A stretch of 64,000 bases of DNA from CAWDJT01 sp963828705 (GTDB taxonomy: Bacteria > Desulfobacterota > Syntrophobacteria > Syntrophobacterales > Syntrophobacteraceae), in contig CAWHGA010000045.1 of the NCBI GenBank assembly GCA_963828705.1, positions 14,042 to 78,041 on the forward strand. Reading direction: 5' to 3'. The stretch's first letter is position 1. Each line of letters opens with the position of its first letter. The translations under genes were made by a program, and so were the position numbers. Below are positions 37,471-47,882 of this stretch, one piece after another. Below the pieces are notes generated by a model. That model saw only the letters and a list, made by a program, of their open reading frames with translations. It was not told the origin of the DNA and did not search any database.

Positions 37471-39116
37471 CTAGACCACCTTGAACTCGTACACCTCGTT
37501 GGTCTTCGGGTCGATCACATGAACGCCGCAGGCGATGCACGGGTCGAAGGAATGGACCGTGCGAAGGATCTCCACCGGCCGTTTGGGATCAGCCACCGGG
37601 GTACCCATGAGGGCTTCTTCCACCGGGCCGGGCTTGTCTTTGGCACAACGCGGACCCAGGTTCCAGGTGGAGGGTACCACCAGCTGGTAGTTGGCGATCT
37701 TCTGGTCTTTGATTTCGATCCAGTGACCCAGCGCCCCGCGCGGAACATCATTGAGACCCACGCCGGAAGCGGCCGCAGGCATCTGGTAAGGCGTGTAGAC
37801 CTTGGTGTCGCCCTTCTTGAGGTTTTCCACCAACTGCATGATCCAGCCTTCCATGGCGTCGGCAATGATCACGGTTTCCAAACCGCGGGCGGCGGTCCGG
37901 CCAAGGGTGGAGAACAACGCCTCGACGCCGACGCCCAGGGTCTTGAGCAGCCCATCGACGGCTTTCTTGGTGGGTTCGTGGCCCTTGCCGTAGGCCACCA
38001 ACAGGCGTGCCAGCGGACCGACTTCCATGGGTTCTTCCATGTAGCGCGGGGCCTTCATCCAACTGTAATGCTTGTTGACATCCAGGCTGTCGAAGGCGGG
38101 TTTGGTTTCTCCCTTGGCGGGGTTGAGCGCCTGATCGCCGGCGTACCAGCTGTGTTTGACGTGTTCCATGATCTGTGCCAGGTCCACCGGTTTGACCTCG
38201 GTGACCTTGCGCTTGAAGATGGCGCCGCGCGGGAACATCAGGCTCTCGGGTTCCTTGTCGCTTTGCGGGAATTCGCCGTAAGCCAGGAAATTGGTGGTAC
38301 CACCGATGGCCGCCCAATCCTTGTAGAAACCAGCCACGGCCACCAAGTCGGGGATGTAGACGTTGTTGACGAAGTCCTTGGTTTCTTTAAACAAGTAGAG
38401 GAATTCGGAAATCCGGTCGACATTGAGTTCCGGGGCGCAGGTGACGCCACCCACCACCAGGCTTTGCAGGTGGGGATTCTTGGCGCCGAAGACGGCGTGC
38501 ATGCGGGCGCGTGCGGGCCTGCTGGCGGAGTGCGGCCAGATAATGGGCCGAAGCCAGGAGGTTGACTTCCGGCGGCAGCTTGTAGGCCGGATGGCCCCAG
38601 TAGCCGTTGGTAAAAGGTACCCAACTGGCCGCTGTCGACGAATTTCTGCAGCCGTTGCTGGACCGCCTTGAAATCAGAAGCACCGGTGTTGCCTGCGTTC
38701 GGACAAGTTTGCTCGGCGATTTCGGCAGTCTTCTTGGGATCGGCCTTGAGGGCGCTAACGATGTCCACCCAGTCAAGGGCGTGCAGATGGTAGAAATGCA
38801 CGATGTGGTCGTGGAGAAACTGAGCGCCCATGAGCAGGTTACGGATCAGCCGGGCGTTGTCGGGGATCTTCACCTTGACCGCATCGTCCACGCAGCGTAC
38901 CGAGGCGAGCGCGTGGACGTAGGTACACACACCGCAGGCCCGCTGGGTGAACAACCAGGCATCGCGCGGATCGCGGTCCTTGAGGATCATTTCCAGGCCG
39001 CGGAACATCGTGGAGCTGCTCCACGCATTGCTGACCTTGCCATCGGTCACTTCTACTTCAATTCGCAAGTGACCTTCGATTCTGGTGATCGGATCGATAA
39101 CTACACGCTCTCCCAT
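37471..39116 (-). CDS. Periplasmic [NiFe] hydrogenase large subunit (two frame breaks)
   Basis: Catalytic subunit holding the Ni-Fe(CN)2CO site, about 547 residues after repair. The proximal nickel ligands are in RACGVC near the N-terminus and the distal ones in DPCIACGVH, followed by the 15-residue peptide VIDPKTNEVYEFKVV that the maturation protease removes. Breaks lie in the A-run 38612-38615 and the G-run 38505-38507; dropping one base in each joins QLGTF-TNGYWGHPAYKLP and QQAR-RMHAVFGAKNPHLQ without loss. ATG at 39116 is eight bases after AGGAGG; an ATG at 39122 is too close to it. Confidence 0.94.
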
Positions 39117-39217
39117 ATGCATAGCCTCCTGTGGCTAAAGTTCCATTCAAAAAGTGTTGGACTCAAAACCCCTGGCGGACCCGTCACAGGTCATTTCGGA
39201 ACCAAGGATTTGCCAGT

Positions 39218-40159
39218 CTAAGCCGGTTTGTAAAACGGGCTCATCTTGTCCCAGAAATTGGGTTCGCTGCAGCCAATGCAAGGATGCCCCGCCTGGACCG
39301 GCCAACTGGTGCCGTCATTGAATTTGACCAACGGGCAGTTGTTGTAGGTATCCGGACCCTTGCAGCCCAGTTCGTAGAGACACCAGCCCTTGGCGGCTTC
39401 CGGGGCATCGAAGGACTTGACAAATTCACCGGCTTCAAAGTGGCCCCGGCGCGGGCATTGGTCATGGACCAGTTGGCCGTAGGCGAACAACGGCCGGCCC
39501 TTGTCGTCCAAATCGGGGAGTTTACCGAACAGGAGATAGTTCACCACGGTTGCCACAAAGTTGATGGGATTGGGGGGGCAGCCGGGTATGTTGACGACGG
39601 TCTTGATCCCGATGGCTTCACTCAAGCCCTTAGCCCCAGTGGGGTTAGGCTTGGCTGCGGCGACCCCACCATAAGAGGCGCAGGTGCCGATGCAGATGTT
39701 GGCCAGAGCTTTCGGGCAGATGTCCTTGGCGATTTCCAGGAAGGTCTTGCCGCCCACAGTCCCGTAGATGCCGTTGTCAGCGGTAAGAATGGCACCGTCG
39801 ACCACACAGATAAACTTGCCGGCATTGTCCTTGACGCATTTCTGCAGCGCCTCTTCTACCGAATGGCCGGCAGCAGCCATGAGGGCTTCGTGATAGTCCA
39901 GGGAAAGGGTGTCCAGCAGCAGTTCGTCGATCCACGGGTAGGTGCTGCGCAGCAGCGCCTCGGTGCAGCCCGTGCATTCGGCGAAAGACAGCCAGACTAC
40001 CGGCGGGCGTTTGGGCGAAGCCAGCGCTTGAGCAATCTTGGGAGCGAAGGAAGGCGACAAACCCAAGGTGGCAGAAATGATGCCACAGAATTTCATAAAA
40101 TCGCGCCGCGACAGGCCCTTTGATTCCAGGCGTTTCTCAAGATCATTCTCCTGCCCCAT
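39218..40159 (-). CDS. Periplasmic [NiFe] hydrogenase small subunit, Tat-exported
   Basis: Electron-transfer subunit, 313 residues. The Tat signal is SRRDFMKFCGI (residues 17-27), which also exports the large subunit by hitchhiking. Proximal cluster: CTGCTEA, GTCASYGG and IPGCPPNP; medial and distal clusters: CPRRGHFE, GWCLYELGCKGP and HPCIGCSEPNFWD. The protein ends soon after (SPFYKPA), with no C-terminal membrane helix or cytochrome b partner, so it resembles the soluble Desulfovibrio HynAB type that donates to periplasmic cytochromes c3. The large-subunit gene follows after about 100 bases. Confidence 0.95.
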   Translation of the reverse strand: MGQENDLEKRLESKGLSRRDFMKFCGIISATLGLSPSFAPKIAQALASPKRPPVVWLSFAECTGCTEALLRSTYPWIDELLLDTLSLDYHEALMAAAGHSVEEALQKCVKDNAGKFICVVDGAILTADNGIYGTVGGKTFLEIAKDICPKALANICIGTCASYGGVAAAKPNPTGAKGLSEAIGIKTVVNIPGCPPNPINFVATVVNYLLFGKLPDLDDKGRPLFAYGQLVHDQCPRRGHFEAGEFVKSFDAPEAAKGWCLYELGCKGPDTYNNCPLVKFNDGTSWPVQAGHPCIGCSEPNFWDKMSPFYKPA

Positions 40160-40750
40160 ACAATTCCTCCTCAGCTAGTTTTTTGGGTGATTTGGTGGAA
40201 TGGACGTGACACACCAGGAACACAAACCATACCGAACCGGGATCTTAGGGATAATGTGAATGCTAAAGAACATGAGGTGACAATTGAGGAATCTACAGGC
40301 GCGTATGCACGGTATCGATTTTCCCGGCTAATACTGCAATCATTGCTTGTGCCGCATCCGAAATCCATTGCCGCAGAAGCAACTGGCATCGCCGAGCGAC
40401 CCACAAGGCGCCTTCACCCGTATCAGCAAGGTAGGTCTGCTTGTCAAGGCATTAGTGGGAGGCTCGGTCTGGATTAGCGGGTCTGTGCCAGGTTCGGCGG
40501 TGGTTGTCTCCAGAGGATGTACCGACGGTGGTGACATTCCGGGGCTTGCCCCACTGGACTTGTGATGAGTACTTGCGATATGCTGGGTATGTTGAGGCTG
40601 GCAACGGCCCGCCGGATGTTCGGTGGACGCCTGCCTGAGCGCCGATTGGGGCAGGGTTTGGTCCGCACTCACCGCGGCTGGAATGGTTGTGCGATCATGT
40701 GTGTCTGCCACTGGGAAAATGCCCATACTGATTGAAGGAAGAACAGGCTC
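40160..40750. other. Gene-free divergent region (591 bp) upstream of the hydrogenase and moxR genes
   Basis: Promoters for the minus-strand hydrogenase and the plus-strand MoxR gene must lie here. I looked for a sigma-54 GG-N10-GC pattern and found none convincing. No coding frame shows a start with a ribosome binding site or family resemblance. Confidence 0.45.
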
Positions 40751-41578
40751 ATGGAATTTGAAGGCTCGGAACGCTACTATCTGAATCCGGAATTGGGTGA
40801 AATAGTCAATATTTCCATTGCTATGGAAAAACCCTTGCTGCTAATGGGTGAGGCCGGTACTGGCAAGACCCAGTTGGCTTTTGAAATCTCCCGCACGCTC
40901 GGGCTCACCATGGAAGAAGCTCGCTGCAAGTCCACCTTTAAGGGTGAAGAGCTGTGCTATGTCTACGACACCGTGTTGCGGCTCAATGATTCCCGTTTCG
41001 GCAGCGGTGAAACCGGCCGTGATGTCGACAGCATCTGGGACTACTTGCGCTTCGGGCCCATCGGGCGGGCCTTTCTGGCAGAGGATCGCCGCGTTTTGCT
41101 CCTGGATGAGATCGATAAAACTGATGCTGACACCCAGGACAACCTGTTGGATGTTCTCGAGGACGGCTCCTTTATTATCCGCGAGATCAACCACAAGGTG
41201 GCGGCCAAACAACGGCCGATCATCGTCATCACCAGCAATGCCAAGCGCGAGCTTTCCGACCCGTTTCTGCGGCGCTGCTTCTGCCACTACATTCCTTTCC
41301 CTAACATGGATGAAATGAAGCTGATCGTGGGGCTGCACTATCCGGATTTCCCGGAACCTGTCTTGAACGCGTCCCTCACGACGTTCTATCGGCTGCGGGA
41401 ACAGTCCTTCGAGAAACCGCCGGCAACCGCCGAATTACTCGACTGGGTGGGCGCCATGCGCGCCAGCGGCGCCAAGGCCCCCGGCGCCGGGAAAGACATT
41501 CGTCACATCGGCACCCTGCTCAAACGTTCCCAGGACTTGCTCAAATTCAGAGGTGTGCAGAAGGCCGGGCGTTTTTAG
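40751..41578 (+). CDS. MoxR-type AAA+ ATPase
   Basis: A 275-residue single AAA+ module: Walker A GEAGTGKTQ, Walker B VLLLDEIDK, sensor 1 VITSNAKRE and an arginine finger in FLRRCF. MoxR/CoxD ATPases work with VWA-domain partners as chaperones that insert metals or mature complexes. The VWA gene follows after 48 bases. What they act on is not shown by the neighbours; the hydrogenase is the closest metalloenzyme, but no direct link is established. Confidence 0.9.
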   Translation: MEFEGSERYYLNPELGEIVNISIAMEKPLLLMGEAGTGKTQLAFEISRTLGLTMEEARCKSTFKGEELCYVYDTVLRLNDSRFGSGETGRDVDSIWDYLRFGPIGRAFLAEDRRVLLLDEIDKTDADTQDNLLDVLEDGSFIIREINHKVAAKQRPIIVITSNAKRELSDPFLRRCFCHYIPFPNMDEMKLIVGLHYPDFPEPVLNASLTTFYRLREQSFEKPPATAELLDWVGAMRASGAKAPGAGKDIRHIGTLLKRSQDLLKFRGVQKAGRF

Positions 41579-41626
41579 CAGGCCGTGTTTTTCCAACACT
41601 GCCGATTTTGGGAGGGACATCCCTGC

Positions 41627-42827
41627 ATGCTACCGTTTATCCTGCAGCTCCGCCAGTCTGGCGTTCCCATCAGCGTGCGCTACGTCCTCGAATTCTATCG
41701 GGCCTTACTGCGCGGCCTAGCACCGGACGTGGATCGGCTATTTCTGCTGGCGCGCCTGGTGTTCGTCAAACGGGTGGAGCACTACGACCTGTTCGAACAG
41801 GTGTTTGCGGCCTATTTTCTGGGGCAGGGCAAGTTCCCTGAAAACCCCGACTGGGACGAGCTTCTGGGTGGGAAACCCTTTCAGGAGTGGTTACAGGACC
41901 AGATCGCCGCCGGCAACCTGCCGCCGGATGCCCTCCGCCGGTTTTCCAATGATGAGTTGTTGGCGCGTTTCTGGGAAACCCTCCTGGCCCAGCGCGGCGA
42001 ACATCATGGCGGCAACACCTGGGTTGGCACCCGCGGGCGCTCGCCATTTGGTCACGGCGGTCGTTATGGCGGCGGTGTCCGGGTGCATGGCGACAGCCTC
42101 TACGGCACCGCTCAGAAGGTGGTTGCTCGGCGCAACTATGTAAATTACAGCGACACCGCCACGTTCGGTCGGGAAAACCTGCGGCAGGTGCTGGCATCTC
42201 TTAAGAACCTTCAGGCGGTGGGACCGGAAAACGAGCTCAATGTCGATGAAACCATCGCCCGGACTGCGAAAAACGGCGGCGAGATCGAACTGGTGTTTGC
42301 CCGCGAGCTGCGCGATCGCCTTAAGCTGGTGGTCTTGCTGGATAACGGTGGGTATTCGATGATGCCTTACGTGGAGCTGGTGCGGACGGTTTTTGGAAAA
42401 ATGCAGGCGCAGTTCCGGGAGTTGAAGTACTATTATTTTCACAATTGCATCTATGGAACGGTGTTCCTCGATCCGGCACGCACCCGGCCGTTGCCCTGGG
42501 AACGACTCACCGGCGGTGGCCAGGACCGGCGCCTGATCATCATCGGCGATGCCAACATGGCGCCGTCGGAACTCATGGCGGCCAATGGCGGTATCAGCAT
42601 CTACACCACCGAACGCAAACCGGGGCGGGAATGGCTCCGGGAGCTCAAAGCGGCCTTTCCGGTAAGCGTGTGGCTGAATCCTATCCCCAAGGAATCGCTG
42701 GGCGCTGCAAAGCACGACCATCGACCAGATCGGCCGCATCTTTCCTATGGAAGACCTGACCCTGGCCGGCATTAAGAACACGGTGGAATACCTCAATGTG
42801 GAGGGACAGGCGTTTCGTACGGCTTGA
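41627..42827 (+). CDS. CoxE-like VWA-domain protein (one frame break near the end)
   Basis: About 399 residues after repair. The N-terminal half is the CoxE-type helical region with a Gly/His-rich linker (HHGGNTWVGTRGRSPFGHGG). The VWA half carries LVVLLDNGGYSM in place of DxSxS, then YYYFHNCIYGTVF and IIIGDANMAPSEL, both characteristic of this family. Near 42700 the frame shifts by one base; WLNPIPKES continues as WALQSTTIDQIGRIFPMEDL and ends ...VEYLNVEGQAF at 42827. The MIDAS has an extra residue compared with the family's usual DxGGSM, so metal binding is uncertain. Partner of the MoxR ATPase just upstream. Confidence 0.85.
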
Positions 42828-43241
42828 TCGCGGTTAACTCCACCAAGGGCTGGTCCAGGAACAAGCAGCATCGGACGGCCCTCGGCCGCTCAGGCTAGCG
42901 GCGGTTGCAGATACGGCGCGATGAACAGCGCGGCAGTCGCTCCCTATAGCCAGCGCCCATCGGGAAACCCTCTTTGGCAAAGGGAGCTACCCCGGCATGC
43001 TGACTCCCGACCTGCCAACGGATCACGGGCAGGCATAAGCCCACTCCTACAACAAGACCAGGGAATGAACCCTTTCCGGATGACAACCAGCCAAAGCATG
43101 ACCGGATGCTGTCGAGGCTGAAACCAATCCCGCCAGTGGTTGTCGCGATGGGATGGCAACTCATTTATGGATCTTTAACGGCAATCCCGGCCCATTCCAG
43201 GCAGGCCCCGGCTAGCGGGGTCCGCGGGACCAAACAAACCC
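42828..43241. other. Gene-free stretch (414 bp)
   Basis: Between the VWA gene and ttcA. No frame on either strand has a recognisable product or a good start. No hairpin followed by a T-run is seen. It probably holds the promoter of the ttcA-polA pair. Confidence 0.45.
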
Positions 43242-44037
43242 ATGGCATTCATCGATCATGAAGTGCGCCGTTTGGTGGGGAAGGCCATTCACCATTATGG
43301 CCTGATCGCCGATGGCGATCGCCTTGTGGTGGCGGTTTCCGGCGGCAAGGACAGCCTGCTCCTGTTGTGGCTGCTACGGGAACGGCTGGCGCGCGTTCCT
43401 ATCCGCTATGAACTGACCGCGGTGCATGTCGATCTAGGGTTCGATCCGGAACCGGCAGCCCGGTTGGAATCCTTCCTTCAGCGCGAAGGGTTTGGGTACC
43501 GCATCATCACCACGGACTATGGGGTGCGAGCCCACAGCCCGGAGAATCGTGAGAATCCCTGTTTCTTGTGCGCTCGACTGCGCCGCACTGCTCTTTTCCA
43601 GACGGCCAAGGACCTGGGTTGCGGCAAGATCGCCTTCGGCCACAATCAGGATGATTTCATCGAGACTTTTTTCATCAACATTTGCTACTCGGGGCGAGTG
43701 GCCGCCATGGTGCCGTGCCAACCGTTTTTCGCCGGGGAAATGGTGGTGATCCGGCCGTTGGCGCTGGTTCCTGCAGTCAAGGTGGAACGGCTATGCGTAG
43801 CGTTTGGGCCTGCCGGTAGTCCAAAACCCGTGCCCATCAGCTCAGCACAACAAGCGCCAGCAATTGCGGACCCTGCTTGAAAGCCTTTACCGCGGCAACC
43901 GCAAGGTGCGGGGCAATATCTTTCATGCCATGAGCCATATCAATAGCGAATACCTGCCGCCGCCGCTAAAGGTGCCGACCAAACAGCGAAAGAAGGTGAT
44001 GGATGCCGATGAATGCCAAGACCATGTTCCTGATTGA
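43242..44037 (+). CDS. TtcA-like PP-loop ATPase, tRNA thiolation family (one frame break)
   Basis: About 264 residues after repair. VAVSGGKDSLLLLWLL is the PP-loop that adenylates the tRNA base; NPCFLCARLRR supplies two of the cysteines that hold an iron-sulfur cluster in TtcA-like enzymes, and GHNQDDFIETFF is a family block. The break is in the G-run 43806-43808; removing one G continues FGLPVVQNPCPSAQHNK to the end. The family 2-thiolates C32 in TtcA, but related subfamilies differ in target. Its last 35 bases overlap polA. Confidence 0.85.
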
Positions 44038-46718
44038 CGGTAGTTCCTACTGTTATCGGGCTTTCTACGCCCTGGGGCGCTTTACCAACGCCCGCGGTAT
44101 GCCGACCCAGGCGGTCTACGGTTTTGCCCAGATGCTCCTTAAGGTGCTCAAGGACAAGCAACCGGATTACATCTGTGTGGTGTTCGATTCCCCCGGCCCG
44201 ACCTTTCGTCACGAACGCTACGCCGACTACAAGGCCACGCGCCAGAAGATGCCGGAAGACCTGGCGGTGCAGCTCCCTTACATCAAGGACCTGGTGCGTT
44301 TTATGGGGCTTGCCCAGATTGCCATGGACGGGTTGGAAGCCGACGATTTGATTGCCACGATGGTGGACCGCTATCGCGGGCGGGGCCTGGAAATCGTGGT
44401 GGCTTCCGGTGACAAGGACCTGCACCAGTTGATCGAGGACCCGCTGGTGAAGCAATGGGACCCGCAAAAAGACCGAATGATTACTTCAAAGGGGGTGGCA
44501 GAACGCTTCGGGATCAGACCGGATCAGATGGTCGATCTGCTGGCGCTGATGGGCGACAGCTCCGACCATGTGCCCGGCATCCCTGGAGTGGGCGAAAAGA
44601 CAGCCCTGAAGCTGATGCAGCAATGGGGAACCCTGGATGCCGTTTTCGAACATGTCGAAGAGATCACGCCGGCATCGCTTCGCGACAAAGTCCGTCAAAA
44701 CCGGGAACTGGCTATGCTCTCGCGTGAGCTGGTGACGCTTCGCCGCGAGGCGCCCCTGACCATCGATCTCGCTGAACTCAAGCCCGGAACACCCGAAACT
44801 CAGGAATTGGCAGGACTCTATCAGGAACTGGATCTCAAAAGCCTGTTGGCTTCCCTGCGGGAGCAATCGGGGCTGGAGCAGATAGCGGGACCTGATGTCG
44901 AGAACCAGGTGACGCGTGCGGATCGGGTCATCACCAGCGTCAAGGAGCTTGCCGAAATAGTTGCGGTTCTGCAGCGCCAGGAACGTATCTCCATCGATCT
45001 CGAAACCACCTCCACTGACCCCATGCAAGCCCAGATTGTGGGCATTGCCTTGAGTTGGCAGGACCATCAGGGCTGTTATGTCCCGGTCGGTCACCGGGGC
45101 CGCGGCAGTGAGGGGCAACTGCTGCGGGAGAGCGTCCTCCAGACGCTTACGCCGGTACTTACAGGGGATTGCCCTGCAAAGGTGGGGCAAAACATCAAGT
45201 ACGAATGGGTAGTGTTGCAGCAGTACGGGATAGAACTTCGCGGAGTGGCCTTCGATACCATGGTGGCCAGCTACCTTCTGGATCCGGGGAAACACTCGCA
45301 CAGCCTTGAAAATATAGCCGCCGAGCACCTGGGCGAAAGCATGATCAGCTACACTGACGTTACCGGAAAGGGTAAGAATCAGATCAACTTTGCGGAAGTG
45401 GAAGTATCGACGGCGGCCGAATACGCGTGCGAGGATGCCGAAGTGACCTGGCGCCTGGCCCCGCTCCTTCAGCTGCAAACTGGAGGGCCAAGGGTTGTTG
45501 GAGCTTTTTCGCACCCTGGAGTTGCCTCTGGTGACCGTGTTGGCGCGCATGGAACAGCGCGGCTTTAGAGTGGATGACGAAAAACTGCGGGTGCTGGCCG
45601 GCGACCTGGGAAAACTGCTTGATCAGAAGTCAACGGAGATCTTTCGCCTGGCCGGGGAGTCCTTCAACATCCAGTCGCCTAAACAGCTGGCCACCATCTT
45701 GTTTGACAAGCTGGGGTTGCCGGTAGTCAAGAAGACCAAGACCGGTCCATCCACCGACATCAGCGTGCTGGAGACTCTCGCCGGCGAACACCCCATCGTT
45801 GAACAGTTGCTGGCCTACCGCACTCTGGCTAAGCTGCTCGGGACCTACGTGGAAGCGCTGCCGCGCCTGGTTCATCCGCACACCGGCCGCATCCATACCT
45901 CCTTTAATCAGACCGTAACCGCCACTGGGCGGCTCAGCAGTTCAGACCCCAATCTCCAGAACATCCCCATCCGCACCGAGGAAGGCAAACAGATCCGGGC
46001 GGCCTTTGTGGCTGCCCCTGGACAACTCCTGTTGGCGGCCGATTATTCGCAGATCGAGCTGCGCATTTTGGCGCATTTCAGCGAAGATCAACACTTGGTG
46101 GCGGCGTTTCAGGAAGACGAAGATATCCATCGCCGGACTGCCGCTGAAATGCTGGGGATTTCGCCCCAGGAAGTGACCCCGGAAATGCGTCGCCAGGCCA
46201 AAGCCATCAACTTCGGGATCATCTACGGTATGGGCCCCTTCGGTCTGGCGCGTGCCCTGGGAATCAGCAACACGGCAGCCAAGGCCGCCATCGAGCGTTA
46301 TTTTGCCCATTATCATGGGGTGCGGCGCTTCATCGATCGAGTGATCGAGGAAGTGCGGGAGTGCGGCTATTGTCAGACGTTGGCTGGGCGGCGGCGGCCC
46401 ATCACTGAATTGCAGAGCCGCAATCGTACCATCCGCCAGCAGGGGGAACGCCTGGCAATCAATACCAAAATCCAGGGGACCGCGGCGGACATCATCAAAA
46501 AGGCCATGATCGACATCGACCGAGAGCTGGCCGACCGGGGGCTGAAAAGCGCCATGCTGCTTCAGGTCCACGACGAACTGGTTTTCGAAGTGCCGCCGGA
46601 CGAACTGAACAGAACCAGGGATTTGGTCCGGGAACGGATGGAACTGGTCTGGCCGCTCCGGGTGCCGCTGCGAGTGGATATGGGTTGGGGAGTCAATTGG
46701 CTGGAGGCTCATGGCTAG
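44003..46718 (+). CDS. polA: DNA polymerase I (one frame break)
   Basis: A three-domain repair and Okazaki-processing polymerase, about 904 residues. Domain 1 (1-290) is the 5' nuclease (MFLIDGSSYCYRAFYAL, DGLEADDLIATMV, GVGEKTALKL). Domain 2 (about 310-500) is the 3'-5' exonuclease with DLETTS and YACEDAE; the motif II aspartate is Glu (QNIKYEWVVL), so proofreading may be altered. Domain 3 has motifs A (AADYSQIELRIL), B (RRQAKAINFGIIYGMG) and C (QVHDELVFE). The break at 45488-45489 is one extra C; dropping it gives GGQGLLELFRTLELP. ATG at 44003 follows AGAAGG. Confidence 0.95.
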
Positions 46719-46789
46719 GCAGCCGGAGCCCCTGGAGTGACGAAGTGCGTGCGCAGTGCGGCGGAGAGGCGGTCATTGCTCAGAAACGA

Positions 46790-46818
46790 CTCAAGCCACC
46801 GGGATTCGGTGGCTTGAG
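46790..46818 (+). terminator. Hairpin terminator after polA
   Basis: A perfect 12-bp stem (46790-46801 with 46807-46818) and 5-nt loop, about 70 bases after the polA stop. The downstream bases are not T-rich, so rho assistance or another role is possible. Confidence 0.65.
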
Positions 46819-46973
46819 ATGGTCTGCAATCCAATCATAAAATATTGGAGTCAGGTTGTGCAGGGTGTAAGCCAGGCTTATCTGGCCCACACTTCCAACC
46901 TGGCTGGTCTTGCTGGTTAACCGCGTAACGGGCGGGTTTCTCCGTGAACCGGCAGCGGCAGGGGGCCTGCCCC

Positions 46974-47280
46974 CTAGGACTTAGATTTTTCCAGTTCCGC
47001 CTGAAGCCGTTCGGCTTCCTGCTTATAGCGCTCCGCTTCTTCTCTGTATTTAGCCAATTCGTCCTTAGCCGGAGAAGCGACATCTTCCTCATCCTTCTTC
47101 TTCGGGAAAGGAAGCTTGTCTTTGGCTTCATCATAGCCGAGATAAGCGGCCAGCGCTCCACCAAGGATAAGCATCAAGGGGATGGCTCCCTTGAGAAGGG
47201 TGCAAGAAAGAGGGTAAGAACACCAACATCCCAATGATTCCCAAAAAAGCAGCCGCAATTCCACCGAGAAATACCGTCAT
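46974..47280 (-). CDS. Small membrane protein with C-terminal coiled coil (one frame break)
   Basis: Not assignable to a named function. ATG at 47280 follows AGGAGG by eight bases. The first 24 residues (MTVFLGGIAAAFLGIIGMLV and on) form a transmembrane helix. After a one-base break near 47211 comes LLKGAIPLMLILGGALAAYL, a second helix, then a lysine/acid-rich linker and a coiled coil (YREEAERYKQEAERLQAELE). The total is about 101 residues. I recall similar two-helix-plus-coil small proteins as single genes in Desulfobacterota. Both ends look natural once the frame is joined. Confidence 0.75.
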
Positions 47281-47882
47281 AACCTTTTCCTCCTTTTGCT
47301 CAACGTCTGAACCAGGCGCCAGGGAAACCTCGTCGGCGGCACAACTATCGAGGTCGCCTGACGATCACTCAATCAGCACTGATGTGATCGAATTGTCCTG
47401 AGGGAACCGTGTTACCACGACCTTATGGTGAATACGATAAAAAAATCACATGTTGCTTATCACGCCACCAGGGCGAATGCAAGTGAAAAGTCGGGGACGC
47501 AGGGTCGAGGGGCATGGCGGCAATAGTCCCGAATATAGCGGACTGGCGGGCGGTAATGAAGCCTGCTTTGAGAAAAGGGGCGAAGGACACCCGCATCCGC
47601 ATCCGGGATCGTCATGAGCAGGCGGGAACGTGGAAGAATCGCCAGCAGGTCACAATCATGAAGTGGGATAAGTCGGAGGAAACGCTCCATGGGTAATGCT
47701 CGCAGGACCCCATGGTTATTCGTTGAGAAATGAGGCCGGATCTGGTAATCTAAAGTTTTGATTTTATCAAGGAAGGCTGCCGGCGGGTCATTCTGAATGC
47801 AGTTAGGTGCAATCAGCTGCTGGGCAGGTTTAGGTGATACCGCGGAAATTGTGGTAGACAATCGATTGGAGCAGGGTTTCTC
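47281..47882. other. Divergent intergenic region (602 bp)
   Basis: No recognisable gene. A 60-codon plus-strand frame at 47514-47696 has no ribosome binding site or resemblance and is left out. Just upstream of the desulfurase-like gene are two small dyads, ATTGT-N5-ACAAT and CAATCGATTG (about 47844-47864), which could be operator sites. Confidence 0.4.

Noticed and set aside
40160..40750. Sigma-54 promoter for the hydrogenase
   Set aside because: GCAA and GTGCC occur near 40336-40353 but with the wrong spacing for GG-N10-GC on the minus strand.
47514..47696. 60-codon plus-strand frame in the gap before the desulfurase-like gene
   Set aside because: No ribosome binding site, no resemblance and no context.
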